DNA of 64,000 bases from Eubacterium sp. 14-2 (GTDB lineage Bacteria; Bacillota; Clostridia; Lachnospirales; Lachnospiraceae): assembly GCF_000403845.2 (NCBI RefSeq), contig NZ_KE159567.1:876911-940910 (forward strand). The letters run 5' to 3'. Under the pieces are notes generated by a model, which did no database searches, was not told where the DNA came from, and saw nothing but the letters and a program-made list of their open reading frames with translations. A program made the translations under genes and the position numbers. Of this stretch, positions 9,114 through 17,451 are shown piece after piece (the stretch's first letter is position 1; every line of letters begins with the position of its first letter).

Positions 9114-10814
9114 ATGGAAGCGAAAATGAGAAAATGGTGGCATGACAAAGTGGCATATCAGATTTACCCGAAAAGTTTTTATGATACCAACGGAGACGGA
9201 ATTGGGGATTTACGGGGAATCATTGCAAAACTGGACTATTTGAAGGAGCTGGGGATTGACCTTATCTGGATTTCTCCCATTTACAAATCTCCTTTTGTGG
9301 ACCAGGGGTACGATATTTCGGATTATTACGGAATCGCGCCGGAGTTCGGTACAATGGAGGAATTTGAGGAACTGCTGGCAGAAGCGAAAAAGCGCGGAAT
9401 ACAGATTGTGATGGACCTGGTAATCAACCACTGCTCCGATAAGCACGAATGGTTTCAGAAGGCCCTTGCAGACCCGGAAGGAGAATATGCCGACTATTTT
9501 TATTTTCGGGAAGGAAAAGACGGAAATCCTCCTGGAAATTACCGGTCTTATTTTGGAGGAAGCTGCTGGGAGCCGGTGCCGGGAACCAGTAAATATTATT
9601 TCCATGCATTTGCAAAAGAGCAGCCGGACCTGAACTGGGAAAATCCCAGAATGAAACAGGATTTGTACGATATGATTAACTGGTGGCTGGATAAGGGACT
9701 GGCAGGTTTCCGGATTGACGCCATTATCAATATCAAAAAAGATGTGAATTTCCCGGACCTGGAACCGGACGGACCGGACGGGCTGGCAGGCTATCACCGG
9801 GCGGTGGAACAGACCAATGGGGTAGGGGAGCTTTTGGAAGAGCTGAAAAACAACACATTTGCAAAATACGACGCCTTTACCGTTGGAGAAGTATTTAACA
9901 TGCATGAAGATGAGCTGTCAGAATTTATCGGAGAGAACGGGCACTTTTCCACGATTTTTGATTTCAGTGCCCATTGCCTCAGTGAAGGAGAACATGGCTG
10001 GTATGAGGCACCGGCTATTGAATTTAAGGAGTGGCGCAGAGCCATTGTAGATTCTCAGCTTGAAGTGCAGAAAGTGGGATTTAAGGCAAATATTATTGAA
10101 AATCACGATGAGCCAAGAGGTGTTTCCAGATTTCTGCCGGAATATGCCAGAAATGCTGCAGGAACCAAGATGCTGGGAACCGTGAGCCTGCTGCTGCGGG
10201 GGATTCCTTTCCTGTATCAGGGACAGGAAATCGGAATGCAGAACTGTGAGTGGAACAACAGTGGGGAATGGGATGATATCAGTACCAGAGACCAGTATCA
10301 GACTGCCAGAAAGGCGGGGCTTACCGAGAAAGAAGCTCTGCGTGTCTGCGCAGATATGAGCCGGGACAATGCCAGAACTCCCATGCAGTGGAGCAGTGAG
10401 GAAAATGCAGGATTTACCAGTGGGACTCCCTGGATGAAAGTGAACCCGAATTATTCCGAAATCAATGTAAAAGCCCAGCAGGAAAATGAGGATTCCGTGC
10501 TCCGCTATTATCAGAAACTGATTGCATTGCGCAAGTCAGAGGAATATAAGGAAGTATTTACTTACGGAACATTTGCGCCCGTATATGAGGAGCAGGAATC
10601 GGTCATGGCATTTTACCGGATTTCGGAAGAAGAAAATCAGGAAACCCCAAAGAAAAGGGTGCTGGTTGCAGCTAATTTTGGCAGAGAAGCTGCGGAGCTG
10701 CCGCTGGAATATAAAGTAAGCAAGGTGCTTCTTTCCAATCTGCCGGAAAATCAGGCAGGGGAAAAGCTGATACTGGCAGGCTGCGGCGTTATGGTACTGG
10801 AGTGTGAGATATGA
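9114..10814 (+). CDS. GH13 alpha-glucosidase (oligo-1,6-glucosidase type)
   Basis: A 566-residue cytoplasmic GH13_31-type enzyme, normal length for oligo-1,6-glucosidase/sucrase-isomaltase relatives; no signal peptide. The (beta/alpha)8 domain begins at WWHDKVAYQIYPKSF. The catalytic residues are visible: nucleophile D202 in GFRIDAI, acid/base E259 in GEVF, and D332 in ENHDEPR. The QPDLNWENP motif is typical of enzymes that cleave alpha-glucosides at the non-reducing end. Substrates could be isomaltose, maltose or related disaccharides; linkage preference is not certain. A site AGGAGGAAG precedes the ATG. A TATAAT lies at 9010-9015 upstream, with no good -35 at normal spacing, which fits activator control by the divergent AraC protein. 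Confidence 0.92.
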   Translation: MEAKMRKWWHDKVAYQIYPKSFYDTNGDGIGDLRGIIAKLDYLKELGIDLIWISPIYKSPFVDQGYDISDYYGIAPEFGTMEEFEELLAEAKKRGIQIVMDLVINHCSDKHEWFQKALADPEGEYADYFYFREGKDGNPPGNYRSYFGGSCWEPVPGTSKYYFHAFAKEQPDLNWENPRMKQDLYDMINWWLDKGLAGFRIDAIINIKKDVNFPDLEPDGPDGLAGYHRAVEQTNGVGELLEELKNNTFAKYDAFTVGEVFNMHEDELSEFIGENGHFSTIFDFSAHCLSEGEHGWYEAPAIEFKEWRRAIVDSQLEVQKVGFKANIIENHDEPRGVSRFLPEYARNAAGTKMLGTVSLLLRGIPFLYQGQEIGMQNCEWNNSGEWDDISTRDQYQTARKAGLTEKEALRVCADMSRDNARTPMQWSSEENAGFTSGTPWMKVNPNYSEINVKAQQENEDSVLRYYQKLIALRKSEEYKEVFTYGTFAPVYEEQESVMAFYRISEEENQETPKKRVLVAANFGREAAELPLEYKVSKVLLSNLPENQAGEKLILAGCGVMVLECEI

Positions 10815-11362
10815 ATCAGAAAGAACGGATGCTTGCCGGGCTTCCTTACAAAGCTTGGCTGGACGGACTGACAGAAGAGAGAAATGAGAATAAAAAGCGG
10901 ATTTACCGTTATAATCAGCTGTCCCCGGAACAGAGTGAGGAACAGGGCCGGCTGATACGGGAAATTCTGGGAAGCTGCAAAGAGAGTATCCATGTGGAAA
11001 CACCTTTTCACTGTGATTATGGGTATAATATTGAGGTGGGAAATAATTTTTATGCCAATTACAACCTGACGGTTCTGGATGTGGGAAAAGTGGTTATCGG
11101 GGAAAATGCCATGTTTGCACCCAATGTATCCATTTATACCGCAGGCCATCCCGTTCATCCGGATTCCAGAAATTCCGGTTATGAGTACGGAATCGGGGTT
11201 ACCATTGGAGATAATGTGTGGATTGGCGGAAATACCGTGATTAATCCGGGGGCCCATATCGGAGACAATGCTGTGATTGGTTCCGGCAGTGTGGTTACCG
11301 GAGACATTGAATTTGATGTGGAAGATTATAACGACGGGGTTCTTAACATGAATGATCTGTGA
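10811..11362 (+). CDS. Sugar O-acetyltransferase, atypical C-terminus
   Basis: A 183-residue member of the LacA/Maa left-handed beta-helix family, which transfers acetyl from acetyl-CoA to sugars such as maltose or galactosides. It begins with the Mac N-domain (NQKERMLAGLPYKAW) and has hexapeptide repeats (IGENAMFAPNVSIYTAGHPV; IGDNVWIGGNTVINPGAHIG). The start ATG overlaps the stop of the GH13 gene (ATGA), so the two are translationally coupled. The protein ends GSVVTGDIEFDVEDYNDGVL... instead of the usual ...VVAAGNPCRVIR tail, which the second acetyltransferase in this window (61134-61721) keeps. No other frame restores that tail. Acetyl-CoA contacts at the end may be altered. Confidence 0.85.
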   Translation: MNQKERMLAGLPYKAWLDGLTEERNENKKRIYRYNQLSPEQSEEQGRLIREILGSCKESIHVETPFHCDYGYNIEVGNNFYANYNLTVLDVGKVVIGENAMFAPNVSIYTAGHPVHPDSRNSGYEYGIGVTIGDNVWIGGNTVINPGAHIGDNAVIGSGSVVTGDIEFDVEDYNDGVLNMNDL

Positions 11363-11404
11363 TATAATGAAGTTACTGCGATAAAAGAAAGGAATGTATA
11401 TAAT

Positions 11405-11962
11405 ATGAAAAAAACAGGTGTATTTCTGGCAGAAGGATTTGAGGAGATCGAAGGACTGACCGTGGTGGATATTCTGCGCCGGGCCGGAATTGACGTGGTA
11501 ACCATTTCTGTTATGGGACAAAAGGAGGTTTGCGGCTCCCATAAAATTACTGTTCTGGCGGATGCTTTGTTTGAGGAAGTAAATTTTGAGGAATACGAGG
11601 GAATCGTACTGCCGGGGGGAATGCCGGGCACCACAAACCTGGGGGGCCATTCCGGTGTGAATCGTATCATAAAGTCTTTTGCAGAGCAGGGAAAACTGGT
11701 GGCGGCTATCTGCGCGGCGCCCAGTTTTCTGGGACAGGCCGGAATACTGGAGGGAAAGAAAGCTGCCTGCTATCCGGGATTTGAAGATAAGCTCACCGGA
11801 GCGGAAGTGACATTTGAGGAAGTGGCGGAAGATGGGAATGTGATTACCAGCAGAGGTATGGGAACAGCGATTCCCTTTGGACTGAGACTCACAGCTTATT
11901 TTACCACAGAGCAGAAAGCAAAAGAGCTTGCAGAGGCGATTATTTATTCCCCCGGGGAATGA
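11405..11962 (+). CDS. DJ-1/PfpI family protein (YajL/ThiJ-like)
   Basis: A 185-residue flavodoxin-like protein. The DJ-1 hallmarks are present: acidic residue in FEEIEGLTVVD, IVLPGGMPGTTNLG, and the reactive cysteine in the nucleophile elbow VAAICAAPSFLG. SRGMGTAIPFGLRL near the end is typical. Members protect against oxidative or dicarbonyl stress (glyoxalase or deglycase activity is debated). The ATG follows GAAAGGA by ~11 bases. A TATAAT at 11363-11368 may be its own -10 element, though no convincing -35 was seen; otherwise it is read with the GH13-acetyltransferase unit. Confidence 0.9.
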   Translation: MKKTGVFLAEGFEEIEGLTVVDILRRAGIDVVTISVMGQKEVCGSHKITVLADALFEEVNFEEYEGIVLPGGMPGTTNLGGHSGVNRIIKSFAEQGKLVAAICAAPSFLGQAGILEGKKAACYPGFEDKLTGAEVTFEEVAEDGNVITSRGMGTAIPFGLRLTAYFTTEQKAKELAEAIIYSPGE

Positions 11963-12133
11963 TCCGGCAGACGTATGTGCCGGTCAGAAGTAACATTCCT
12001 GAATCTGAGAACTGGCGGTATTTCTGAAGCCCGTTCCATAAAAACCGCAGGTTTTACGGTATGAAAAACCTTCCTGGCCAATATAATGTAACAAAAGAAC
12101 TTTGCTCTTTACAGGAGCGGAAAGGAAGTTACT

Positions 12134-12949
12134 GTGCTGCGGAATATAAAAATAACAACATGTCTGGCGGTACTGGTGCTTTTCGCCGGTTCCTTTTTCC
12201 TGGGACGGTTTGCAGCTCAGGTTGCACCCACCATCAGTTCAGCCATTCAGACCGATGGGGAGGAAAACTGGGGACTGAGTTTTCAGGAGGAAGGAAAACT
12301 GCCGGTTGCCAACGCTTCCATTCAGGAAATGGAAAAGTACAACGCATGTTATGCGGAGGATACTCAGGAAAAGGTTCTGTACCTTACATTTGACTGCGGG
12401 TTTGAAAACGGGAATACCCCTGCAATTCTGGATGCATTGAAAAAACATAAGGCCAGGGCAGCATTTTTTGTTGTGGGAAATTATCTGGAAACCAGTCCGG
12501 ATCTGGTAAAACGAATGATAGAAGAAGGGCATATTGTGGGAAACCACAGCTATCATCATCCCGATATGTCTCAGATGGGAAAAGAAGAGTTCTCTAAAGA
12601 ACTGGAAGAGCTGGAAGCCCTGTATGAACAGGTAACCCAGACTCCCATGGCGAAATATTACCGTCCTCCTCAGGGAAAATACAGTAAATCCAGCCTGCAG
12701 CTTGCAAAAGATATGGGATACAGAACGGTATTCTGGAGCCTTGCCTATGTGGACTGGAATCAGGACAGCCAGCCCACCCATGAGGAGGCTTTTGACAAAC
12801 TGCTGAAGCGGGTACATCCGGGAGCAGTGGTACTGTTACATAATACATCGAAGACAAACGGGGAAATTCTGGATGAACTGCTGACAAAATGGGAGGAGAT
12901 GGGTTATACGTTCAAATCTCTGGAGGAACTGCCGAAAGCAGGAGAATGA
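12134..12949 (+). CDS. pdaA: PdaA-like polysaccharide deacetylase
   Basis: A 271-residue membrane-anchored NodB-domain enzyme. A hydrophobic segment at residues ~8-28 anchors it outside the membrane. The NodB motifs are TFDCGFENGNTP (catalytic and metal Asp), HSYHHPDM (metal histidines) and RPPQGKYS; LLHNTS closes the domain. The TFDCGFENG form is characteristic of PdaA, the N-acetylmuramic acid deacetylase needed for muramic delta-lactam in spore cortex. The start is GTG after AAAGGAAG. It follows the DJ-1 gene by 171 bases that hold small inverted repeats but no clear terminator. Confidence 0.85.
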   Translation: MLRNIKITTCLAVLVLFAGSFFLGRFAAQVAPTISSAIQTDGEENWGLSFQEEGKLPVANASIQEMEKYNACYAEDTQEKVLYLTFDCGFENGNTPAILDALKKHKARAAFFVVGNYLETSPDLVKRMIEEGHIVGNHSYHHPDMSQMGKEEFSKELEELEALYEQVTQTPMAKYYRPPQGKYSKSSLQLAKDMGYRTVFWSLAYVDWNQDSQPTHEEAFDKLLKRVHPGAVVLLHNTSKTNGEILDELLTKWEEMGYTFKSLEELPKAGE

Positions 12950-12991
12950 ATTCCTCTGAACGAAACTGTCATGCACATTCATGCAACGGGA

Positions 12992-13025
12992 ACAGAGGGC
13001 TGCCGGGAAACTGACAGCCCTCTGT
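12992..13025. terminator. Hairpin between convergent units
   Basis: An 11-bp stem ACAGAGGGCTG (12992-13002) and CAGCCCTCTGT (13015-13025) with a 12-base loop, between pdaA and the 3' end of the minus-strand ABC operon. The T-tract is weak on both sides; it is probably a bidirectional terminator. Confidence 0.6.
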
Positions 13026-13027
13026 AA

Positions 13028-13105
13028 TTACTTCTTCCCGTTCCGCTTTACCAGCAGCCAGTAAGTGAAAGTAATCAATCCGATTACACATAATAAGCCA
13101 GACAT
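13028..13105 (-). CDS. 25-residue membrane peptide at end of ABC operon
   Basis: A short reading frame starting with ATG five bases after a perfect AGGAGG. It encodes 25 residues: a short head, a single hydrophobic helix (SGLLCVIGLITFTYWLLV) and the basic tail KRNGKK. A positive tail after a membrane helix is typical of real small membrane proteins. It lies 10 bases downstream of the permease stop on the same strand, so it is the last gene of the gntR-ATPase-permease operon. It may be a regulatory or accessory subunit of the ABC complex. The site and the composition are seen; the role is inferred. Confidence 0.7.
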   Translation of the reverse strand: MSGLLCVIGLITFTYWLLVKRNGKK

Positions 13106-13115
13106 GGATATCCTC

Positions 13116-13769
13116 CTAAAATTCTTTGTTTTTCATAACAGAGATACTGATTTTTGCAGATATCAGTAAAATAACAACTGCGGCAGTCATAAGAGCAGTA
13201 ACCAGGATGCCCATACTTACCGTGGGCAGATGACTGATCATATTTTCTATATCAATCCCGAAAATCTGAGCTGCCTTTACGACTATAATGCCGGTAAGAA
13301 ACAACAGGCCCAATGCACCAATTAAGGCAATCCTTCCTTTTTCACCGCCAAACTTCAGCTGGAATGGTATCATAACCGCCTGTATCACAATTAATACAGG
13401 TAAAATCATGACAGCTGTCATTGCAATTTCAGAAATGGCTGTTGTTTCTTTCAATATTCCAAAAATCATGGCGAAAAGAGTTGCCAAAATCCATGCACCG
13501 CCGCCAAGCAGGCCTGCCAGGCAGTATTTTTCAACGGTGTAGCTCGCCCGGCTGACAGGCAGCGTAAATAAAAACGCATTTCCGTTATCAAATTCGTCAT
13601 AACTTATGGTACTTAATGTGAATAACGATAAAACAAAAGGAAGAAAATTAATGATAAATGACGGATTATCAGAAAAAGCTGCTATACCGGCAGATATTGC
13701 AACGATAAGGATAAAAAAAGTTTTCTGTCCTTTCATCAGTTTGAAATCTTTGATCAATAAACCTTTCAT
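13116..13769 (-). CDS. ABC-2 type permease
   Basis: A 217-residue integral membrane protein of the ABC-2 permease superfamily with about six hydrophobic segments. The start MKGLLIKDFKLMKGQ is the usual amphipathic opening of this group (ABC2_membrane_5 type); DEFDNGNAFLFTLPVSRASYTVEKY is the conserved inter-helix loop. It is the membrane half of an exporter whose ATPase is encoded immediately upstream (4-base ATGA overlap). In other Firmicutes such operons under a YtrA-like regulator respond to cell-wall antibiotics or envelope stress. The substrate here is not known. Confidence 0.85.
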   Translation of the reverse strand: MKGLLIKDFKLMKGQKTFFILIVAISAGIAAFSDNPSFIINFLPFVLSLFTLSTISYDEFDNGNAFLFTLPVSRASYTVEKYCLAGLLGGGAWILATLFAMIFGILKETTAISEIAMTAVMILPVLIVIQAVMIPFQLKFGGEKGRIALIGALGLLFLTGIIVVKAAQIFGIDIENMISHLPTVSMGILVTALMTAAVVILLISAKISISVMKNKEF

Positions 13770-14626
13770 AATACCTGCCCCCTTATCATCATTGTAATAA
13801 CTTCATCTATGGTTCCTTTTTCGATTGCAGTTTTCGGATAGTTTTCCGCATAATACTGTCTTTGATCGGTCAGACAGCTATATCCATAGGTTTCTTTTCT
13901 GTAACGCAGAATAAACTGTTTTTCCATGTGCTGAAACTGTTTTTCGTCCACTTTCAGCAGGGCATAATCACTGAGCAATACGTCCGTATCCTCGTGTAAA
14001 ATTACTTTTCCGTTGTGTATCATATAAAGATCGTCACATAAACTTTCCAGATCACCCGAAATATGAGAGCTGATAAGGATGGAGTGTCTTTCGTCTTTTT
14101 CCATAAATTCCCGTAACATTTCCAGCAGTTCATCTCTGGCAATCACATCAAGGCCTGCTGTGGGCTCGTCGAGGATTAACAGCTTCGCATTGTGGGAAAT
14201 TGCTGCAAGCATTTTCAGCTTTGCTTTCATGCCCGTTGAAAAATCTTTGATTTTTTTGTCCATGGGCAGTTGAAATCTGCGTGTTTGTTCCATGAAAAAC
14301 GGATAATCAAAATGTTTATACAGATTTTTTAAGACAGGAATCATATCCTTAATCGTTAAATATCCGCTGAATCCGGAATCAGAGAGGACAACGCCCAGGT
14401 CTTCCCTGTCCCCTGGTGTAAACTGCTGCGGCTTTTTTCCAAGAACCGTAACATTGCCGCTGTCCATGGAAATCAGTCCCAGTACCGCCTTAAAAGTTGT
14501 GCTTTTTCCTGCACCATTCTGTCCGATTAATCCGGTGACACAACCTTCCTGTACTTCTAAAGAACAGTCCAGAGAAAAATTATCATATTCTTTTTTCAGA
14601 TGTTCAATTTTCAGCATATCTGTCAT
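13766..14626 (-). CDS. ABC transporter ATP-binding protein
   Basis: A 286-residue ATPase. Walker A GQNGAGKST, signature FSTGMKAKLKML (a degenerate LSGGQ seen in YtrB/YhcG-type ATPases), Walker B LLILDEPTAGLD and the switch histidine region (SSHISGDLESLCDD) are present. The ~80 C-terminal residues form the extra domain common in this group. It overlaps both neighbours by four bases (GntR regulator before, permease after), so the three are translationally coupled. Confidence 0.92.
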   Translation of the reverse strand: MTDMLKIEHLKKEYDNFSLDCSLEVQEGCVTGLIGQNGAGKSTTFKAVLGLISMDSGNVTVLGKKPQQFTPGDREDLGVVLSDSGFSGYLTIKDMIPVLKNLYKHFDYPFFMEQTRRFQLPMDKKIKDFSTGMKAKLKMLAAISHNAKLLILDEPTAGLDVIARDELLEMLREFMEKDERHSILISSHISGDLESLCDDLYMIHNGKVILHEDTDVLLSDYALLKVDEKQFQHMEKQFILRYRKETYGYSCLTDQRQYYAENYPKTAIEKGTIDEVITMMIRGQVL

Positions 14627-14994
14627 CCCTCCAAAATCAGTTCAAATAAACTTCTGATATCTTCATCACTTATTCCGCAGCGTCTGCCTTTTTGGATTGC
14701 CTGTTCTAAATCAGCTTCCAGTTCCTTTTTCTGTTCCTCCAGCAAAAGTTCCGGATTTGTGGCTGCTACATAGGTTCCTTTGCCGTGTACGGTTATGGTA
14801 AAGCCTTCGTTTTCCAGACTGTCATATGCTTTTTTGACAGTTAAAGCGCTGATTTTCAATTCCTTTGACAATGTGCGGACAGACGGAAGATTATCATTTT
14901 CTTTTAATTCGCCATTGCGTATGAGCGTTTTTATCTGGTCTGTAATCTGCTCATAGATGGGAACCATCAGAGAGGTGTTTATAATAATTTTCAT
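14623..14994 (-). CDS. GntR-family regulator (YtrA subfamily)
   Basis: A 123-residue repressor. The N-terminal winged helix (PIYEQITDQIKTLIRNGELKE, LPSVRTLSKELKIS, ENEGFTITVHGKGTYV) is followed by only ~45 residues of dimerisation helices, the hallmark of YtrA-type members that control ABC operons. The ATG at 14994 is preceded by GAAGGGGGAAGG; in-frame codons further upstream would read through the promoter. It is first in the operon, and its own promoter carries inverted and direct repeats (15018-15060), so it should repress itself and the ABC genes until an inducer binds. Confidence 0.9.
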   Translation of the reverse strand: MKIIINTSLMVPIYEQITDQIKTLIRNGELKENDNLPSVRTLSKELKISALTVKKAYDSLENEGFTITVHGKGTYVAATNPELLLEEQKKELEADLEQAIQKGRRCGISDEDIRSLFELILEG

Positions 14995-15017
14995 TACCTT
15001 CCCCCTTCTTTTTGATG

Positions 15018-15060
15018 ATAACAGTATATAACAGTATATGTCTGCTGTCAACTGTTATAT
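15018..15060 (-). promoter_or_regulatory. Promoter and operator of the gntR-ABC operon
   Basis: On the minus strand, TTGACA (15051-15046) and TATACT (15028-15023) are separated by 17 bases, close to consensus. The ten-base word ATAACAGTAT occurs twice in tandem (15018-15027 and 15028-15037), and its inverted form ACTGTTATAT lies at 15051-15060 (pairs with 15026-15035). The repeats overlap both the -35 and the -10, as expected for a YtrA-type operator. Confidence 0.8.
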
Positions 15061-15214
15061 TGTGTTTGTTTCGTTTTTTTGATACTTCACTGTAATAAGA
15101 GCAAAAAAACAGAGCAGACAATAAGGTTTTGCCTGCCCCTTTTGGACTGTTGGTACCATGTTTTATTTACAAATCATATCCGTATTACAATGCCGGAGGT
15201 TTTTACAGATTCTT

Positions 15215-16516
15215 TTACAGGAAAGGACATTTTCCGGAAGTGCTCCTTTGGCGGCTTATTTCCTTTTGTACATTTACACCGGCGTAGCATTGGATGAAAC
15301 CGCAGAAGTCCTCAATGCTGCGGAAATTTTCTCCGTGCTCCAGAGTATATTCTGCAATTTCCAGGGCACGTTTCTGCACAAGTCCCATAAGCTCTGTATT
15401 TTTGATACGGGCAAGGTCACAGGGCTGAGTCCAGTCAGAAGGCGTTCTGCATGCGGCAGTGACTGCAGCGCAGCGGATACTGTCATAAAAGAAAGACATA
15501 AAATATGTTTCCGGGTCGATTCTTCTCAGTGCGGGACGTTTCGGGCGGTATTTTGTGAACAGCTGTCTGAGGGTTTCCAGACAGCCGTGAAACAGGCCGC
15601 GAATCATGTCGAGGTCGTACTGCTGCATGCAAAGGCGTGATTCGTATGGAATCTCCGGTGTTCCCAGCCAGGAAACATAATTGACAATAAAGCTGCCGGC
15701 GATTCGCCCCAGGTCTCCGAAAAAGGCGGAATAGCCACCGTATTCGCAGTCAATCAGGCGTGTCTCGCCAGGGGCAATCATAATGTTTCCGGTATGTAAA
15801 TCCGTATGGCAGATACACTGTTTTCCTTCGTAAAACCGTGTGCCCATATCATGGACCATGGCTTTCAGCTTCCGGTTTGAGGCAATGCGCTGATGGGTTT
15901 CACGGGCGCCTGCTTCAAAGGGCCTGTGGGAGTCGAACAGGGCGCAGCTTTCCTGGAACAGCAGATCCAGCAGCAGTTCTTTGGCTTCCTGTGCGTCAAA
16001 AAGCTGTTCCCACTGCCTTTTCGTTTGGGCATCCAGATAAAGGTCTGAAGTAAAAAACAGCATTTCAGCCAGAAAGGCTCCGATTCGTATTCCAAAATCG
16101 GGGAACTGCTGCCGGTCGGTGAGCTGGAACCGCATATTTCTCAGATGGCTCAGATCTTCCATGCAGATAATGCCCTGTTCGGTATCCTGAAAATATACCT
16201 CCGGAGTAATTCCGGGGTAAATCACGTTCATGAGCACCATGGCCCGCACTTCCTTGGCGGTGCGGCCTCTGGCGGTGGGGCGCATGACACCCTCATGCTT
16301 CATCAGTGCCAGCACATAAGGCATAACCTGTTTGAAAATCAGGGATTTTCTGGTATGGGTATCCTTTATCTGATAAATCAGGTTCACCAGCCCTTCCGTG
16401 TCGTCGCTTCCGGAAGCAAGAGTTCTGATACTCAGTTTCGCGTCAGCCGGAAACAGGCCATGGTTTTTCACATAGCGTTCTGCTTCCTGTTCTGTAAATT
16501 CTCTGATTTTATTCAT
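15215..16516 (-). CDS. MtnK-like sugar kinase (APH fold)
   Basis: A 433-residue kinase resembling S-methyl-5-thioribose kinase. The APH-fold catalytic loop is HTDLHTGNIMI with the metal-binding DFG equivalent LIDCEYGGYSAFFGDLG. The N-terminal lobe has SIRTLASGSDDTEGLVNLIYQI and SLIFKQVMPYV. MtnK phosphorylates methylthioribose in methionine salvage; no other salvage gene (mtnA, mtnB and so on) is nearby, so another pentose or nucleoside-derived sugar is possible. GGAGGTATCCTT precedes the ATG. The gene stands alone. Confidence 0.72.
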   Translation of the reverse strand: MNKIREFTEQEAERYVKNHGLFPADAKLSIRTLASGSDDTEGLVNLIYQIKDTHTRKSLIFKQVMPYVLALMKHEGVMRPTARGRTAKEVRAMVLMNVIYPGITPEVYFQDTEQGIICMEDLSHLRNMRFQLTDRQQFPDFGIRIGAFLAEMLFFTSDLYLDAQTKRQWEQLFDAQEAKELLLDLLFQESCALFDSHRPFEAGARETHQRIASNRKLKAMVHDMGTRFYEGKQCICHTDLHTGNIMIAPGETRLIDCEYGGYSAFFGDLGRIAGSFIVNYVSWLGTPEIPYESRLCMQQYDLDMIRGLFHGCLETLRQLFTKYRPKRPALRRIDPETYFMSFFYDSIRCAAVTAACRTPSDWTQPCDLARIKNTELMGLVQKRALEIAEYTLEHGENFRSIEDFCGFIQCYAGVNVQKEISRQRSTSGKCPFL

Positions 16517-16648
16517 AAGGATACCTCCTGTTTCGGGCTGTCCGTTTTGTTCTGTATATTATACCATAAATAACCGTAAAAGCAATCATAACGGCAGTAT
16601 CTGACTCGGAATTCAGAGGAGGAATTCCATGTAATTCTATGAGGAGTG

Positions 16649-16657
16649 TGGTATAAT
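16649..16657 (+). promoter_or_regulatory. Extended -10 promoter of the restriction-modification unit
   Basis: TGGTATAAT is a TGn-extended perfect -10 element, 33 bases before the endonuclease start. No good -35 at 17 bases. Confidence 0.55.
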
Positions 16658-16689
16658 AAAAGGAACTATTTATCGAAAGAGTTGAAATT

Positions 16690-17451
16690 TTGAGATACGA
16701 AGATTTACTTTTAAAGCAGCCTTTGGAATCTGCAACATATAAAGAAGATTCAGAATTTGTTATTACTCAGGTCAGAAAGATTCTTGACAGACAAAAAGAA
16801 ACAGGTGATGATAAAATTATAATAAATCAGAATTTAAAAATGGGTCTGCCTCTTGAAAATATTAATAAAATAGCCGGCCCCATGATGGAAGCCTGGGCGG
16901 ATGAAGTGTTTGCAGGAATCAGAGACAACATGGATAATGATTATCATCTTATTAATGTGGAAGCCCAGGAACGTCTGGGAATGGCGGATATTATTTTACA
17001 GTTCAGAAAAGGGAATACAGTTCTGACAGGAAATGTGGATGTGAAAGCCACGGCGGATGATATTCCGAACAGTGGTAAGGGACCGAATATTACAAGTTTT
17101 AGCAGGATACGGACTGCATATGTGAGAGATCCGGATTTTATGTTTGTTATTCTTTCCATAAAACACAAGGTATATGTACAGAAAAATGCAGGTACGGGTT
17201 TAATGGATGGAATTATGGAAGTATCAGACTATAACGTATATGATTTGAAGTTTATCAGTGACGCAGATATAAATTATAATCCCGCTTTGGGAACAGGGCA
17301 GATACAGATAAAAGATATCCATTATGTTTCTTATCAGTACAGAACCACATGGGAAATGTGCCAGCTACTGGATTATAAATATTTGCACAGCAGTCGGAGA
17401 ACGATAGAAGATTTTTACAGGGAGGCGTCAAAAAACGGATGGATAAAATAG
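16690..17451 (+). CDS. Putative type II restriction endonuclease
   Basis: A 253-residue protein directly upstream of, and overlapping by 13 bases, a DNA methyltransferase. A PD-(D/E)XK core can be read: an acidic residue in ERLGMADIILQF at ~100 followed ~17 residues later by NVDVKATADD. Such spacing and the hydrophobic strands fit a restriction nuclease. I do not recognise the specificity. The start is TTG after CGAAAGAG; the next in-frame ATG would remove ~50 residues. The gene is clearly more AT-rich than its neighbours, which suggests horizontal acquisition. Function is inferred mostly from the partner and the motif. Confidence 0.7.
   Translation: MRYEDLLLKQPLESATYKEDSEFVITQVRKILDRQKETGDDKIIINQNLKMGLPLENINKIAGPMMEAWADEVFAGIRDNMDNDYHLINVEAQERLGMADIILQFRKGNTVLTGNVDVKATADDIPNSGKGPNITSFSRIRTAYVRDPDFMFVILSIKHKVYVQKNAGTGLMDGIMEVSDYNVYDLKFISDADINYNPALGTGQIQIKDIHYVSYQYRTTWEMCQLLDYKYLHSSRRTIEDFYREASKNGWIK

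Noticed and set aside
11326-11362. Frameshift at the end of the acetyltransferase gene that might hide the normal tail
   Set aside because: Neither alternative frame gives a GNPCRxIR-like tail before the DJ-1 gene, so the tail is truly replaced.
15215-16516. Methionine salvage cluster around the MtnK-like kinase
   Set aside because: No mtnA or other salvage gene is present on either side; only the kinase similarity is supported.
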